Assembly: GCA_963777725.1 (NCBI GenBank)
Contig: CAVZRR010000008.1
Location: 1 to 64,000, forward strand
Origin: RPQJ01 sp963777725
GTDB taxonomy: Bacteria > Pseudomonadota > Gammaproteobacteria > Steroidobacterales > Steroidobacteraceae
Length of the DNA: 64,000 nt
Reading direction: 5' to 3'
Of the stretch, positions 1 through 10,151 are shown piece after piece (within the stretch, counting starts at the first letter, position 1; the number at the start of each line of letters is the position of its first letter). Made by a program: the position numbers and the translations under genes. The notes under the pieces were generated by a model. That model did not search any database, was not told the DNA's origin, and saw nothing but the letters and a program-made list of their open reading frames with translations.

Positions 1-915
1 CCTTCGTCGAGCAGGTAGTCGCGGAACGCGGCGGCCGCCGGGCGGCAGCCAGCGCTGCGGGTGGTGCACGACGTACCAGGTGCGCATGATCGGGGTGTGA
101 TCGACGTCGAGCCGCACCAGCGCGCCGGTCTTCAGTTCCAGGAACAGCGTGTGCATCGAGGTCAGGCTGATGCCCAGCTGGGACATCACGGCGTGCTTCG
201 CCATCTCGTTGCCGCTCACCGTCATCCGCTCGCGCGGCACGATCCGGTGCAGGTTCAGGAACGCGTCCTGCATCGCGCGCGTGCCGGAACCGATCTCGCG
301 CTGCACCAGGCTTTCGTGCCGCAGCTCGATCGGCGCGATGCCACGCGCGGCGGCGAGCGGGTGGCCGGGCCACCCAATGATCACGTGCGGATTGCTCGCG
401 AACGGCTCGCGCGTCAGCACCTCCTCGCCGGCGGTGCTTTGCGTCGCGCCCTCGGGTCCGCGTCCCATCAGCGCGAGGTCGACGTCGCCGTCGAGCATCC
501 GGCGCGACAGCTCCTCGCGGGTCAGCACCGCCATGTGCACGGCGACGCCGGGCGAGCGGCGCCGGAATTCCGCGAGCAGCGGCGGCAGGATGTGGGTGCC
601 CGTGGCCAGGATGCCGAGGTGCAGCGTGCCGTCGTCGCGCTTGCGCAGGGCATCCATCTCGCGTGCCAGCACCCCGAGGCGGGTGTGCACGTCGTTCGCC
701 GCGGCCAGGGCACGCTCGCCAGCCGCAGTCAGGCGCAGGCGGCGCCCGAGCCGGTCGAAGACCGGCACGCCCAGGGACTTCTCAAGTTGTTGAATTTGCT
801 GGGTAATACCCGGGCCTGTCATGAACAGGCGGCGGCCTGCCTTGGTCATCGAGCCACTGTCGGCGACGGCCTTGAGGATCTCGAGCTGGCGCAAGCTGAG
901 GTGGCGCGGATCCAT
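1..915 (-). CDS. cbbR: LysR-family regulator, probable CbbR (3' end cut by window)
   Basis: Transcriptional regulator expected to control the divergent cbb operon in response to Calvin-cycle metabolites. The start ATG (complement 913-915) opens MDPRHLSLRQLEILKAV, followed by a LysR winged helix-turn-helix over about residues 1-62 (motif GSMTKAGRRLFMTGPGITQQ). A periplasmic-binding-fold effector domain follows, containing the segment GILATGTHILPPLLAEF. About 305 codons are visible, close to the usual CbbR length, so only a short C-terminus is missing. Near position 40 the frame seems to slip: the other frame gives AFRDYLLDE, the expected ending, so one base is probably extra there. The CbbR assignment rests on family plus divergent position next to cbbL; other LysR paralogs cannot be excluded. 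Confidence 0.85.
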   Translation of the reverse strand, partial: MDPRHLSLRQLEILKAVADSGSMTKAGRRLFMTGPGITQQIQQLEKSLGVPVFDRLGRRLRLTAAGERALAAANDVHTRLGVLAREMDALRKRDDGTLHLGILATGTHILPPLLAEFRRRSPGVAVHMAVLTREELSRRMLDGDVDLALMGRGPEGATQSTAGEEVLTREPFASNPHVIIGWPGHPLAAARGIAPIELRHESLVQREIGSGTRAMQDAFLNLHRIVPRERMTVSGNEMAKHAVMSQLGISLTSMHTLFLELKTGALVRLDVDHTPIMRTWYVVHHPQRWLPPGGRRVPRLPARRR

Positions 916-924
916 AAGCTGAGC

Positions 925-965
925 TTAGCAAATTACCAATAAACACTAAGTATCCATTAGCAAAT
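925..965. promoter_or_regulatory. Probable CbbR operator between cbbR and cbbL
   Basis: The 105-bp divergent intergenic region is strikingly AT-rich for this genome. It carries a direct repeat TTAGCAAATTACC (925-937) / TTAGCAAATGACC (957-969), 12 of 13 bases identical and 32 bp apart, about three helical turns. An inverted pair CTTAG/CTAAG spans 924-949. LysR regulators bind interrupted dyads of the T-N11-A type in such places, so this is the expected CbbR target; binding itself is inferred. Confidence 0.6.
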
Positions 966-1020
966 GACCGTCCTAAAGTGGGCTCCATGCCGCGACTGCC
1001 GCGGCGAGGAGGGCGGCTCG

Positions 1021-2508
1021 ATGACGAATACGGTCAAGACCCCGGCGGCCGGCGCCGGCCAGCGCACCACCGGCAATACGGCCGCCCGCTACAAGGCGGG
1101 TGTGCTCAAGTACAAGGAGATGGGCTACTGGGTGCCGGATTACGAGCCCAAACCCACCGACGTGATCGCGTGCTTCCGCATCACGCCGCAGGACGGGGTC
1201 GAGCCCGACGAGGCGGCCGCGGCGGTCGCAGGCGAGTCGTCCACCGCAACCTGGACCGTCGTCTGGACCGACCGCCTCACCGCGGCCGAGCACTATCGGG
1301 CCAAGGCCTACCAGGTGGACCCCGTGCCGGGCTCGCCCGGCCAGTACTTCGCCTACATCGCCTACGACCTCGACCTGTTCGAGGAAGGCTCGATCGCGAA
1401 CCTGACCGCGTCGATCATCGGCAACGTGTTCGGCTTCAAGCCGCTCAAGGCCTTGCGGCTCGAGGACATGCGCTTCCCGGTCGCCTACGTGAAGACCTTC
1501 AAGGGTCCGCCGACCGGCATCATCGTCGAGCGCGAGCGCCTCGATAAGTACGGCCGGCCGCTGCTCGGCGCGACCATCAAGCCCAAGCTCGGCCTGTCCG
1601 GAAAGAACTACGGCCGCGTCGTCTATGAGGGCCTCGCAGGCGGCCTCGACTTCACCAAGGACGACGAGAACATCAACTCGCAGCCCTTCATGCACTGGCG
1701 CGACCGCTTCAGCTTCTGCATGGAAGCCGTGCAGCGCGCGCAGGCGATGAGCGGCGAGGTGAAGGGCCACTACCTCAACATCACCGCCGGCACGATGGAG
1801 GAGATGTACCGTCGCGCCGAGTTCGCCAAGCAGCTCGGCTCCTGCATCGTGATGATCGACCTCGTGATCGGCTGGACGGCGATCCAGTCGATCTCCGAGT
1901 GGGCGCGCCAGAACGACATGGTGCTGCACCTGCATCGCGCCGGCCACGGCACCTACACGCGCCAGAAGACCCACGGCATCTCGTTCCGCGTGATCTCCAA
2001 GTGGCTGCGGCTCGCAGGCGTGGACCACGCGCACGCGGGGACCGCCGTCGGCAAGCTCGAGGGCGATCCGCTCACCGTGCAGGGCTTCTACAACGTGCTG
2101 CGCGATGCCGTGACCGTGAAGGACCTGCCGCGGGGCATCTTCTTCGACCAGGACTGGGCGGGTCTGCGCAAGGTGATGCCCGTCGCGTCGGGCGGCATCC
2201 ACGCCGGCCAGATGCACCAGCTGCTGGACCTGTTCGGCGACGACGTCGTGCTGCAGTTCGGCGGCGGCACGATCGGCCATCCGATGGGCATCCAGGCCGG
2301 TGCGCAGGCCAATCGCGTCGCGCTCGAGTCCATGGTGCTCGCGCGCAACGAGGGCCGCGACATCGCCAACGAGGGCCCGCAGATCCTCGCCGCTGCCGCG
2401 AAGACCTGCCGGCCGCTCGAGGCCGCGCTCACGACCTGGAAGGACGTCACGTTCAACTACGCCTCGACGGATACGTCGGACTTCGTGCCGACCCCGAGCG
2501 TCGCCTGA
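1021..2508 (+). CDS. cbbL: RuBisCO large subunit, form I red-type
   Basis: Catalytic large subunit of ribulose-1,5-bisphosphate carboxylase/oxygenase, which fixes CO2 onto RuBP to give two 3-phosphoglycerates in the cytoplasm. The 495-residue product matches form I length. Diagnostic motifs are all present: GATIKPKLGLSGKNYGR, then GGLDFTKDDENINSQPF with the carbamylated lysine at about K213, HLHRAGHGTYTRQ and SGGIHAGQMHQLLDLFGDD. The sequence style (MTNTVKTP... KYKEMGYWVPDY) is of the red-like IC/ID type, supported by the adjacent CbbX. ATG 1021 is preferred over the upstream ATG at 964 because GAGGAGG sits just before it and the family starts there. First gene of cbbL-cbbS-cbbX-fbp-prk. Confidence 0.98.
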   Translation: MTNTVKTPAAGAGQRTTGNTAARYKAGVLKYKEMGYWVPDYEPKPTDVIACFRITPQDGVEPDEAAAAVAGESSTATWTVVWTDRLTAAEHYRAKAYQVDPVPGSPGQYFAYIAYDLDLFEEGSIANLTASIIGNVFGFKPLKALRLEDMRFPVAYVKTFKGPPTGIIVERERLDKYGRPLLGATIKPKLGLSGKNYGRVVYEGLAGGLDFTKDDENINSQPFMHWRDRFSFCMEAVQRAQAMSGEVKGHYLNITAGTMEEMYRRAEFAKQLGSCIVMIDLVIGWTAIQSISEWARQNDMVLHLHRAGHGTYTRQKTHGISFRVISKWLRLAGVDHAHAGTAVGKLEGDPLTVQGFYNVLRDAVTVKDLPRGIFFDQDWAGLRKVMPVASGGIHAGQMHQLLDLFGDDVVLQFGGGTIGHPMGIQAGAQANRVALESMVLARNEGRDIANEGPQILAAAAKTCRPLEAALTTWKDVTFNYASTDTSDFVPTPSVA

Positions 2509-2518
2509 GGAGCCCGCC

Positions 2519-2905
2519 ATGCGCATCACACAAGGCACTTTCTCGTTCCTGCCCGACCTGACCGACGAGCAGATCGGCAAGCAGGTCGAATACGCGCTGC
2601 AGCAGGGCTGGGCGGTCTCGCTCGAGTACACCGACGACCCGCATCCCCGCAACGTCTACTGGGAGATGTGGGGCCTGCCGATGTTCGACCTCAAGGACCC
2701 GGCGGGCGTGATCGGCGAGCTGCGCGAGTGCCGCAAGGCGCACGCGGACTGTTACGTCAAGCTCAATGCGTTCGACTCGACGCTCGGCTTCGAGACGATG
2801 CGGATGTCGTTCATCGTGCACCGGCCGGCCGAAGAGGCCCGCTACAAGCTGCGGCGCGAAGAGTGCGAGAACCGGCTCGTGCGCTACACGCTCGAGCGCG
2901 CATGA
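2519..2905 (+). CDS. cbbS: RuBisCO small subunit, red-type
   Basis: Small subunit of the form I L8S8 holoenzyme. The 128-residue protein begins MRITQGTFSFLPDLTDEQI and carries the conserved YWEMWGLPMFDL segment. The C-terminal extension after about residue 105 (RPAEEARYKLRREECENR) is typical of red-type small subunits, where it forms hairpins in the central solvent channel and replaces assembly factors used by green-type enzymes. It starts 10 bp after cbbL and its stop overlaps the cbbX start (ATGA), so the genes are translationally coupled. Confidence 0.97.
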   Translation: MRITQGTFSFLPDLTDEQIGKQVEYALQQGWAVSLEYTDDPHPRNVYWEMWGLPMFDLKDPAGVIGELRECRKAHADCYVKLNAFDSTLGFETMRMSFIVHRPAEEARYKLRREECENRLVRYTLERA

Positions 2906-3801
2906 GCGAGTCGGTCGACCTGCAGGCGCTGCTCGTCGAGACTGGCGTCGGCGAGGTGCTCGACGAGCTCGATCGCGAGCTCGTCGGCCTCGTGCCGGTC
3001 AAGACCCGGATCCGCGAGATCGCGTCGCTGCTCGTGGTCGACAAGGCGCGCGCGGCGCTCGGCGTCCAGGGCGCCAAGCCCTCGCTGCACATGTGCTTCA
3101 CGGGCAACCCGGGCACGGGCAAGACCACGGTCGCGATGCGGATGGCGACGATCCTGCACCGTCTCGGCCACGTCCGCCGGGGCCATCTGGTCGCCGTGAC
3201 TCGCGACGACCTGGTCGGCCAGTACATCGGCCACACGGCGCCGAAGACCAAGGAAGTGCTGAAGCGCGCGATGGGCGGCGTGCTGTTCATCGACGAGGCG
3301 TATTACCTGTACCGGCCCGAGAACGAGCGCGATTACGGCCAGGAGGCGATCGAGATCCTGATGCAGGTGATGGAGAACCAGCGCGAGGACCTCGTCGTGA
3401 TTTTCGCCGGCTACAAGGGCCGCATGGACACGTTTTTCCAGAGCAACCCCGGCCTCGGCTCGCGGGTCGCGCACCACATCGATTTCCCCGACTACTCGGT
3501 CGACGAGCTTGGCGAGATCGCCGAACGCATGGTGACGGCCCTCGGGCTGCGACTCTCGGCGCCGGGCCGGCAGGCGCTCGGCGAATACCTGCAGCGGCGC
3601 CGCGAGCAGCCGAATTTCGCCAACGCCCGCTCGCTGCGCAACGCGCTCGACCGGGCCCGGCTGCGCCAGGCGCGCCGCTTGCTCGAAGCCGGCCGCGTCG
3701 ACGCCGGCATGCTGATGACGCTCGAAGCCGAAGACATCCGCGCGAGCCGCGTGTTCGACGCGGCCCCTGCCAGCGGCGCTACCGAGGAGGCCCCATGCTG
3801 A
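2902..3801 (+). CDS. cbbX: CbbX, red-type RuBisCO activase (AAA+)
   Basis: ATP-dependent activase that pulls on the RuBisCO large-subunit C-terminus to release inhibitory sugar phosphates. The 299-residue AAA+ protein has Walker A GNPGTGKTT (K74), Walker B VLFIDEAYYLY, and a lid-domain region with FANARSLRNALDRAR. CbbX in related organisms is stimulated by RuBP, and the MSESVDLQALLVETGV-type N-terminus fits the family. The gene overlaps cbbS by 4 bp and fbp by 7 bp. Its presence confirms that the RuBisCO is red-type. Confidence 0.95.
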   Translation: MSESVDLQALLVETGVGEVLDELDRELVGLVPVKTRIREIASLLVVDKARAALGVQGAKPSLHMCFTGNPGTGKTTVAMRMATILHRLGHVRRGHLVAVTRDDLVGQYIGHTAPKTKEVLKRAMGGVLFIDEAYYLYRPENERDYGQEAIEILMQVMENQREDLVVIFAGYKGRMDTFFQSNPGLGSRVAHHIDFPDYSVDELGEIAERMVTALGLRLSAPGRQALGEYLQRRREQPNFANARSLRNALDRARLRQARRLLEAGRVDAGMLMTLEAEDIRASRVFDAAPASGATEEAPC

Positions 3802-4856
3802 ACCCCGGCTATACGACGATCTCGAAGTTCCTGATCCAGCAGGTGCCCGAAGGGCCGCACGGGCGCGAGCTCGCTGCGCTGCTCGTCGACGTCGCGGCGG
3901 TCATCAAGGCGATCTCGGCGGCCGTGGGCAAGGGCCCGCTGGTCGGCCTCGCCGGGCTCGCGGGCACCGAGAACGCGCAGGGCGAGTCGCAGAAGAAGCT
4001 CGACCTGCTCGCCGACGAGCTGTTCGCGCGCGGCGTCGAGTGGAGCGGCCTGATCGGCGCGCTCGCCTCGGAGGAGATGGAGGACGTCCACTTCGTCGAA
4101 GGACACGGCCGGCTCGCGCTGGTGTTCGACCCGCTCGACGGCTCGAACAACCTCGACCTGAACGTGCCGGTCGGCTCGATCTTCTCGATCCTCGCTTTGC
4201 CCGAGACGGCGCGCAACACCTCTGCGGTGCTGCAGCCCGGGACGCGCCAGCTCGCCGCCGGCTACGCGATCTATGGTCCCGCGACGCAGGTCGTGATCAC
4301 CGTGGGCCGCGGCGTGCACGGCTTCACGCTCGACCGCGAGATCGGCAACTTCGTGCTGACCCATCCGGACATCCGCGTGCCGGACGAGGGCTCCGAGTAC
4401 CTGATCAACGCCTCGAATCGCCGCTTCTGGGAGCCGCCGATCACGCGCTACGTGGACGAGTGCAAGGCGGGCAAGGAGGGCCCGCGCGGCAAGGACTTCA
4501 ACACGCGCTGGATCGCCTCGATGGTGGCGGACGTGCACCGGATCCTGCTGCGCGGCGGCATCTACATGTACCCGCGCGACCAGAAGGAAGCCAATCGCGA
4601 GGGCCGGCTGCGCCTGCTGTACGAAGCCAATCCGATGGCGATGATCATCGAGCACGCGGGCGGCGCGGCCTCGACCGGCCGCGGGCGCATCCTCGACGTG
4701 ACGCCGGAACGCCTGCACCAGCGCGTGCCGGTGATCCTCGGCTCGCGCGACGAGGTCGCGCGCGTCGATCGCTATCACGCCGAGTACGACCGCGGCGAGG
4801 ACAAGCCGTACAGCTCGCCGCTGTTCGGCGAGCGCTCGCTGTTCACCAACGCCTGA
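3795..4856 (+). CDS. fbp: Class I fructose-1,6-bisphosphatase
   Basis: Hydrolyses fructose-1,6-bisphosphate to fructose-6-phosphate; in cbb operons it also supplies the regenerative arm of the Calvin cycle. The 353-residue product has the metal/phosphate signature FDPLDGSNNLDLNVPVG (D112 onward), the acidic ALASEEME cluster upstream and the substrate-binding segment GIYMYPRDQK. ATG 3795 overlaps the cbbX stop by 7 bp, indicating coupling. A residual sedoheptulose-bisphosphatase activity is possible for cbb-linked copies but not visible from sequence. Confidence 0.96.
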   Translation: MLNPGYTTISKFLIQQVPEGPHGRELAALLVDVAAVIKAISAAVGKGPLVGLAGLAGTENAQGESQKKLDLLADELFARGVEWSGLIGALASEEMEDVHFVEGHGRLALVFDPLDGSNNLDLNVPVGSIFSILALPETARNTSAVLQPGTRQLAAGYAIYGPATQVVITVGRGVHGFTLDREIGNFVLTHPDIRVPDEGSEYLINASNRRFWEPPITRYVDECKAGKEGPRGKDFNTRWIASMVADVHRILLRGGIYMYPRDQKEANREGRLRLLYEANPMAMIIEHAGGAASTGRGRILDVTPERLHQRVPVILGSRDEVARVDRYHAEYDRGEDKPYSSPLFGERSLFTNA

Positions 4857-4878
4857 ACCGAACCCGGGAGCGGACTCC

Positions 4879-5754
4879 ATGTCGGCAAGACACCCCATCA
4901 TCGCGGTCACGGGCTCGAGCGGAGCCGGAACGACGACGGTCAAGACGACCTTCGAGTGGATCTTCCGCCGCGAGAAGATCGACGCGGCCATCGTCGAGGG
5001 CGATGCGTTCCACCGCTATGACCGCGCGGCCATGCGCGAGAAGATGAAAGAGTCCGAGGCCACCGGCAACCAGAACTTCAGTCACTTCGGTCCCGAGTCG
5101 AACCTGTTCGGCGAGCTCGAGGCGCTGTTCAAGAGCTACGCTCTGAGCGGCAAGGGCCGCTCGCGCACCTACATCCACGACGCCGAGGAAGGCGCCCGGT
5201 ACGGCGGCGAGCCGGGTACCTTCACGCCCTGGCAGGACATCGGCGAGGGCTCCGACCTGCTGTTCTACGAAGGGCTGCACGGCGCCGTGCAGACGCCGGA
5301 ACACGACGTCGCGCGCCACGTGGACCTGCTCGTCGGCGTGGCCCCGAGCATCAACCTCGAGTGGATCCAGAAGCTGCACCGCGACCGCAGCCGGCGCGGC
5401 TACTCGACCGAGGCGGTCGTGGACACGATCCTGCGGCGCATGCCGGACTACGTGAACTACATCTGCCCGCAGTTCTCGCGCACGCACATCAACTTCCAGC
5501 GCGTGCCGACGGTGGACACGTCGAATCCGTTCATCGCCAAGGACATCCCGACCGCCGACGAGAGCTTCCTGATCGTCCGCTTCGCGAACCCGAAGGGCAT
5601 CGACTTCCCGTACCTGCTGTCGATGGTGCACGACTCGTTCATGTCGCGGCCGAACACGCTGGTGCTGCCCGGCGGCAAGCTGCCGATCGCGATGCAGATC
5701 ATCCTGACGCCGCTGATCCTGAGGATGATGGACACCAAGAAGCGGGCCTACTGA
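4879..5754 (+). CDS. prk: Phosphoribulokinase
   Basis: Phosphorylates ribulose-5-phosphate to RuBP using ATP, the step committing carbon to RuBisCO. The 291-residue, proteobacterial-type (class I, about 290 aa) enzyme has a P-loop GSSGAGTTTV at residues 12-21, the RGYSTEAVVDTILRRMPDY segment and LFYEGLHGAVQT. It begins 22 bp after fbp with CGGGAG upstream. No bassham-cycle aldolase, transketolase or phosphoglycolate phosphatase follows, so the operon is a short one and the remaining enzymes must be elsewhere. Confidence 0.97.
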   Translation: MSARHPIIAVTGSSGAGTTTVKTTFEWIFRREKIDAAIVEGDAFHRYDRAAMREKMKESEATGNQNFSHFGPESNLFGELEALFKSYALSGKGRSRTYIHDAEEGARYGGEPGTFTPWQDIGEGSDLLFYEGLHGAVQTPEHDVARHVDLLVGVAPSINLEWIQKLHRDRSRRGYSTEAVVDTILRRMPDYVNYICPQFSRTHINFQRVPTVDTSNPFIAKDIPTADESFLIVRFANPKGIDFPYLLSMVHDSFMSRPNTLVLPGGKLPIAMQIILTPLILRMMDTKKRAY

Positions 5755-5809
5755 ACGGCGGCGGGTTTCCGCGATTCCATTGCGGGCGCCGTCCGCCTGT
5801 AATGGCGCC

Positions 5810-8489
5810 ATGGATGCCCCAGGCGGCGGCAAGGGTTGGCATTGCCTCGACGTCGAAGCGGCGCTGGCCGCGGTCGGTGCCACGCCGGACGGCCTGACCC
5901 AGATCGGATGCCGAGCGCCGCCACGGGGAATTCGGCCCCAACGTGCTGCCCTCCGAGCCGCCGCCGGGATGGCTCGCGATCGGCCTGCGGCAACTCAAAA
6001 GTCCGCTCATCTACGTGCTGCTGGCGGCTGCGGCGGTCGCCCTGGCACTGGGCGACCTGACCGACGCGGCCTTCATCGGGGTCGTCCTGCTGGTGAACTC
6101 CGCGCTCGGGGGATGGCAGGAGTGGCACGCCCAGCAGCAGAGCCAGAGCCTGCAGAAGCTGCTGCGCATCCGCGCGACGGCGCTGCGCGACGGAACCGCA
6201 GTCGAAGTGGACGCCGAGGCGCTGGTCCCCGGCGACATCGTCAGCCATCGAGAGCGGCCAGCGTGTGCCGGCCGACCTGCGGCTGCTCGATGATCACGGC
6301 CTCGAGGCGGAAGAGGCCGCGCTGACCGGCGAATCACTGCCGGTGCCGAAGGCGGCGCAATGGCGGGGGGAGCCCGAGACCGAGCTCGGCGATCGGCAGA
6401 ACATGCTGCACGCGGGTACGACCGTCGCGCGCGGCCGTGGCCGGGGCGTCGTGGTCGCCACCGGGTCCGCGACCGTGATCGGCGGACTGGCGATCACGAT
6501 GGCCGCCACCGAGCGCGGCAAGGCACCGTTGATCGAGCGCATGGAGCGCTTCAGCCGCGTGGTCGCCGTCGTGGTGCTGGCGGCGGCCGTCGTGATCGGC
6601 GCGGTCGGCGTGCTGGTCAACGAGCAGTCCATCGCGACGATGTTCGCCTTCGGCGTGGCTCTCGCGGTGTCCGCGATTCCGGAAGGCCTGCCGGTCGCCG
6701 TCACCGTCACGCTGGCGATCGCGGCGCGGCGCATGGCGAAGCGCGGCGCAATCGTGCGACGCCTGCCGGCGGTCGAGGGTCTCGGCAGCTGCACGCTGAT
6801 CGCGAGCGACAAGACCGGCACGCTGACCTGCAACGAGCTGACCGTGCGCGAGATCCGGGTCACGGAGTCCAGCGTGTTCGACGTGAGCGGCGCGGGCTAC
6901 GAGCCGAACGGCGCGATCGTCCGCGCGGACGGCGCGGCGGCGGACGGCGCGGAGTTGCGGCGCGCGCTCGAGATCGCCGTCGCCTGCAACGACGCCGATC
7001 TGCGCCATCGCGAGGACGCCTGGACCTGGCGCGGCGACCCGACTGACATCGCACTGCTCGCGCTCGCGGCCAAGCACGGCGTCGACCGCGATGAACTTCT
7101 GACGCCGGGCGCCGCGGGTCGACGAGATTCCGTTCGAGGCGGACCGGCGCTACGCGGCGAGCTATCACGCGCGCGATGGCGTGACCTGGGTGGCGGTCAA
7201 GGGCGCGCCGGAGCGCGTGCTCGACATGTGCCGCCTCACGTCCGACGCGCTCGACAGCCGCGCGGACGGCCGCGGAAGGGATGGCGGCGCGAGGCCTGCG
7301 CGTGATGGCGCTGGCGTCGGGCGAACTGCCGGCGGCCAGCGACCGGTCCGGCACGCCGGACGAGCCGAGCGACCTCGAGTTCTGCGGATTGGTCGGGCTG
7401 ATCGACCCGTTGCGGCCGGAAGCGCGCGCTGCAGTCGCGCCGCTGCAGGGAGGCGGGCATCCGGGTGATCATGGTCACCGGCGACCACCCGGTGACGGCG
7501 CTGGCGATCGCCCGCGATCTCGGCCTCGCGACCGGACCCGAGGATGTCGTCGCCGGCAGCGATCTGTCCGCAGACCGGCCGGAGACGTTCCGCGCCGCCG
7601 TCGAGCGGGCGACGGTGTTCGCGCGCGTCGCACCGGAACAGAAGCTCGCGATCGTCGCGGCCGCGCAGGAGGCCGGCCACTATGTCGCGGTCACCGGCGA
7701 CGGCGTCAACGACGCGCCGGCGCTGCGGCGCGCCAACATCGGCGTCGCGATGGGCAAGGGCGGCACCGACGTGGCGCGCGAGGCCGCCGGCCTCGTGCTG
7801 AGCGACGACAACTTCGCGACCATCGTCAACGGCATCGAGGAAGGGCGGATCGCCTACCGCAACATCCGCAACGTCGTGTACCTGCTGATCGCCGCCGGCG
7901 TGGCCGAGGTGCTCACGGTCGGGCTCGCCGTGCTGGTCGGGCTGCCGTTGCCGCTGCTGCCCGTGCAGTTGCTGTGGCTCAACCTGGTCACCAACGGCAT
8001 CCAGGACGTGGGGCTCGCGTTCGAGCGGGGCCACGGCGACGAACTGCGCATGCCGCCGCGGCGGCCCGGACGAGTCGGTCTTCGACCGGCTGATGATCGA
8101 GCGCGGGCTGCTGGCGGGCTTCTGGATGGCCGGGCTCGGCTTCCTGGCGTTCGTCGGCATGCTCGAGGCCGGGACTGCCGGTGGAGTCCGCACGCAACCA
8201 GCTGCTGCTGCTGATGGTGCTGATGCAGAACGTCGATGCGTTCAACGCCCGCTCCGAGACCCGCAGCGTGTTCCGGCTGCCCCTGCGCAACAACCCGCTG
8301 CTCGTCGTCGGCGTGAGCGCGGCGCTGCTGCTGCACGTCTCGGCGATGCACGTGCCGCTGATGCAGCGCGTGCTCGGGCTCGCGCCGCTCGACGACGTCG
8401 GGCGCGCCGTGCTGCCGCTGCTGGCGATCTCGCTGCTGCTCGTCATGGAGCTGCACAAGCTCAGCTGGAAATGGCGTCGCGGAACCTGA
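5810..8489 (+). pseudogene. Cation-transporting P-type ATPase, about seven frame breaks
   Basis: P2-type cation pump (Ca/Mn/Na-like; ion not assignable). Pieces read in order: actuator start WHCLDVEAALAAVGATPDG, membrane helices YVLLAAAAVALALGDL, TGES (near 6320), phosphorylation motif SDKTGTLTCNEL (Asp codon 6808-6810), KGAPERVLDMC, MVTGDHPVTALAIAR, GDGVNDAPALRRANIGVAMG, then six C-terminal helices ending LHKLSWKW. Frame slips lie near 5906, 6245, 7112, 7275, 7455, 8070 and 8175. Every catalytic motif is intact on either side, so these look like sequencing insertions rather than decay, but a true pseudogene is not excluded. The 3' end overlaps the convergent gene at 8461 by 29 bp. Confidence 0.75.
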
Positions 8490-10111
8490 TCAGCCGAACA
8501 CGCTGCTTCATGACGGGCGCCATGCGGCGCACGCCGGCGATCGCGGTCGCCGCGGCCAGGCCGCCCATCATCGCGCCGCTGACGCCGCAGGACATGATGT
8601 CCTGTCCGGTGAGCCACAGTCCCGGGACCTTCGTGCGCGGCCGCAGCCAGCGCTGGCGCATCCGCGACGGATCGTGGTCGAGGCCGTACAGCTCGCCGCG
8701 CTCCCAGCCGCAGAACCACTTCATCGACAGCGGCGTGGAGACCTCCCAGTAGTCGATGCGACCGCGCACCTGCGGCACCTTGTCGTACAGGTGCTCGAGC
8801 AGTCGTTCGCCGTAGCGCTGCTTGAGGGCCCGGTAATCTTCGCCGCGCTGGCCCCAGGTGCGCTCGGCCCAGGGCGCGAAGGTCTCGTACGGCGCGGGGG
8901 CCACGATCTCGATCGTGGCCTTGCCGGGATGACGCCGCGCAAAGTCCGGGTCCTTCGCCGACGGGAACGAGATGTAGACGGCGGGGAAGGGACCGTCCGG
9001 GTCGGCCAGGAACCGATCGAGTGCCGCGTCGTAGTCGTTGCCGGGGTAGATCCAGTAGTTGGTCTTCGGCAGGCGGAACTCCTCGGCCGTGCCCTGCAGA
9101 CCGATGTAGACGCCGAGGTGGCCGATGCTCGGCTTGACGCCTTCGATCAGGCGATCGTAACCGTGCTGCCCGGCGACCTCCGCCGGCAGCAGGCGCGCGA
9201 ACGTGTTGATTGCGCCGGCATCCGAGATCACGCAACGCGCGGCGATCTCGGTGCCGTCCGCCATTCGCACGCCGCGCGTGCGTCCCTCCTGCACCAGCAC
9301 CTGCTCGACGCGCGCATAGGTGAACACTTCGCCGCCCGTCGCGCGGATCCGCGGCAGGATCGTGTCGGCGATGCGCCACGCGCCGCCGACCGGGTAGAAG
9401 CCGCCGTGCAGGTAGTGCTTCGCGATCAGCGCCTGGATCACGAACGACGAGCGTTTCGGCGGCAGCCCCAGGTCGCCCCACTGGCCGGTCAGCACGGCGA
9501 TCAGTTCCGGGTCGTCGGTCAGCTCCGACAGCACCTCCCAGGTCGTGCGGTCGAAGCTCGGCGGCAACCGGCGGCGGAGCAGCGGGCCGGCGATGGCGGC
9601 CGCCCAGGGCGGCAGCGTGCGGTCGAGCGTGAACGTGCGCATGCCGCGCGAGACCTCGCCCAGCAGCTGCAGGTAGCGATCGATCGCCTGCGCCTCGCGC
9701 GGGAAGTGCGCCACCAGGTTGTCGCGGAACTCCGCGCGGCCGGCCACGGCGTCGTAGACGCGGTCGCCGATGAAGAACCGGTCGTAGTGCGAATCCATCG
9801 GCGCCCAGTCGAGCTGGCCCTGGGTCAGGAAGTCCATCATCCGGCGCACCGTGGTGCGCGCGCCCATGTCGCCGAGGTAGTGGACGCCGACGTCCCACTC
9901 GTAGCCGGCGCGCTCGTAGCTGTGCGTTGCGCCGCCCGCCGTGTAGTGCTGCTCGAGCACCGCGACGCGCCAGCCGAGCTCGGCGAGCAATCGCGGCCGT
10001 CGTGAGGCCGCCGATGCCGGAGCCGATCACCAGCGCGTCGTACGGGCCGTTCAGGCGGCCCGGGCGGTAGCGGCGACCGATGCGGAGCGTGCTGGGCTGG
10101 ATGTTGCGCAT
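8461..10111 (-). CDS. FAD-dependent phytoene desaturase / retinol saturase-like oxidoreductase (one frame break)
   Basis: NAD(P)/FAD-binding oxidoreductase of the carotenoid desaturase / all-trans-retinol 13,14-reductase family; substrate unknown. The dinucleotide-binding motif DALVIGSGIGGLTTAA lies near the N-terminus, followed across a one-base slip near 9988 by LLAELGWRVAVLEQH. The C-terminal FAD-contact segment GLWLTGQDIMSCGVSGAMM is intact. About 550 residues in total, usual for the family. ATG at complement 10109-10111 is chosen because AAGAGG precedes it. The gene is divergent from the metallopeptidase gene with only about 40 bp between starts. No other carotenoid genes are near, so a lipid or polyprenoid role is equally possible. 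Confidence 0.75.
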
Positions 10112-10151
10112 GGCTGGACCTCTTCGTCCGCTACGGTACCATCGACCCGTG

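Noticed and set aside
61..942. Long open frames on the strand opposite the LysR gene and opposite most other genes
   Set aside because: High GC makes stop codons rare in shadow frames; these are Arg/Ala/Pro-rich, lack domains, and lie fully over genes with recognisable motifs.
964..1020. Earlier ATG for cbbL adding 19 residues
   Set aside because: It would overlap the CbbR operator repeat, lacks a good ribosome binding site, and the family starts at MTNTVK-type N-termini.
5810..8489. Treating the first P-type ATPase as simple gene decay
   Set aside because: All catalytic motifs are intact and slips are isolated single bases of the kind also seen in glpK, glpD, slcC and pgl, so a sequence-quality cause is more likely, although not proven.
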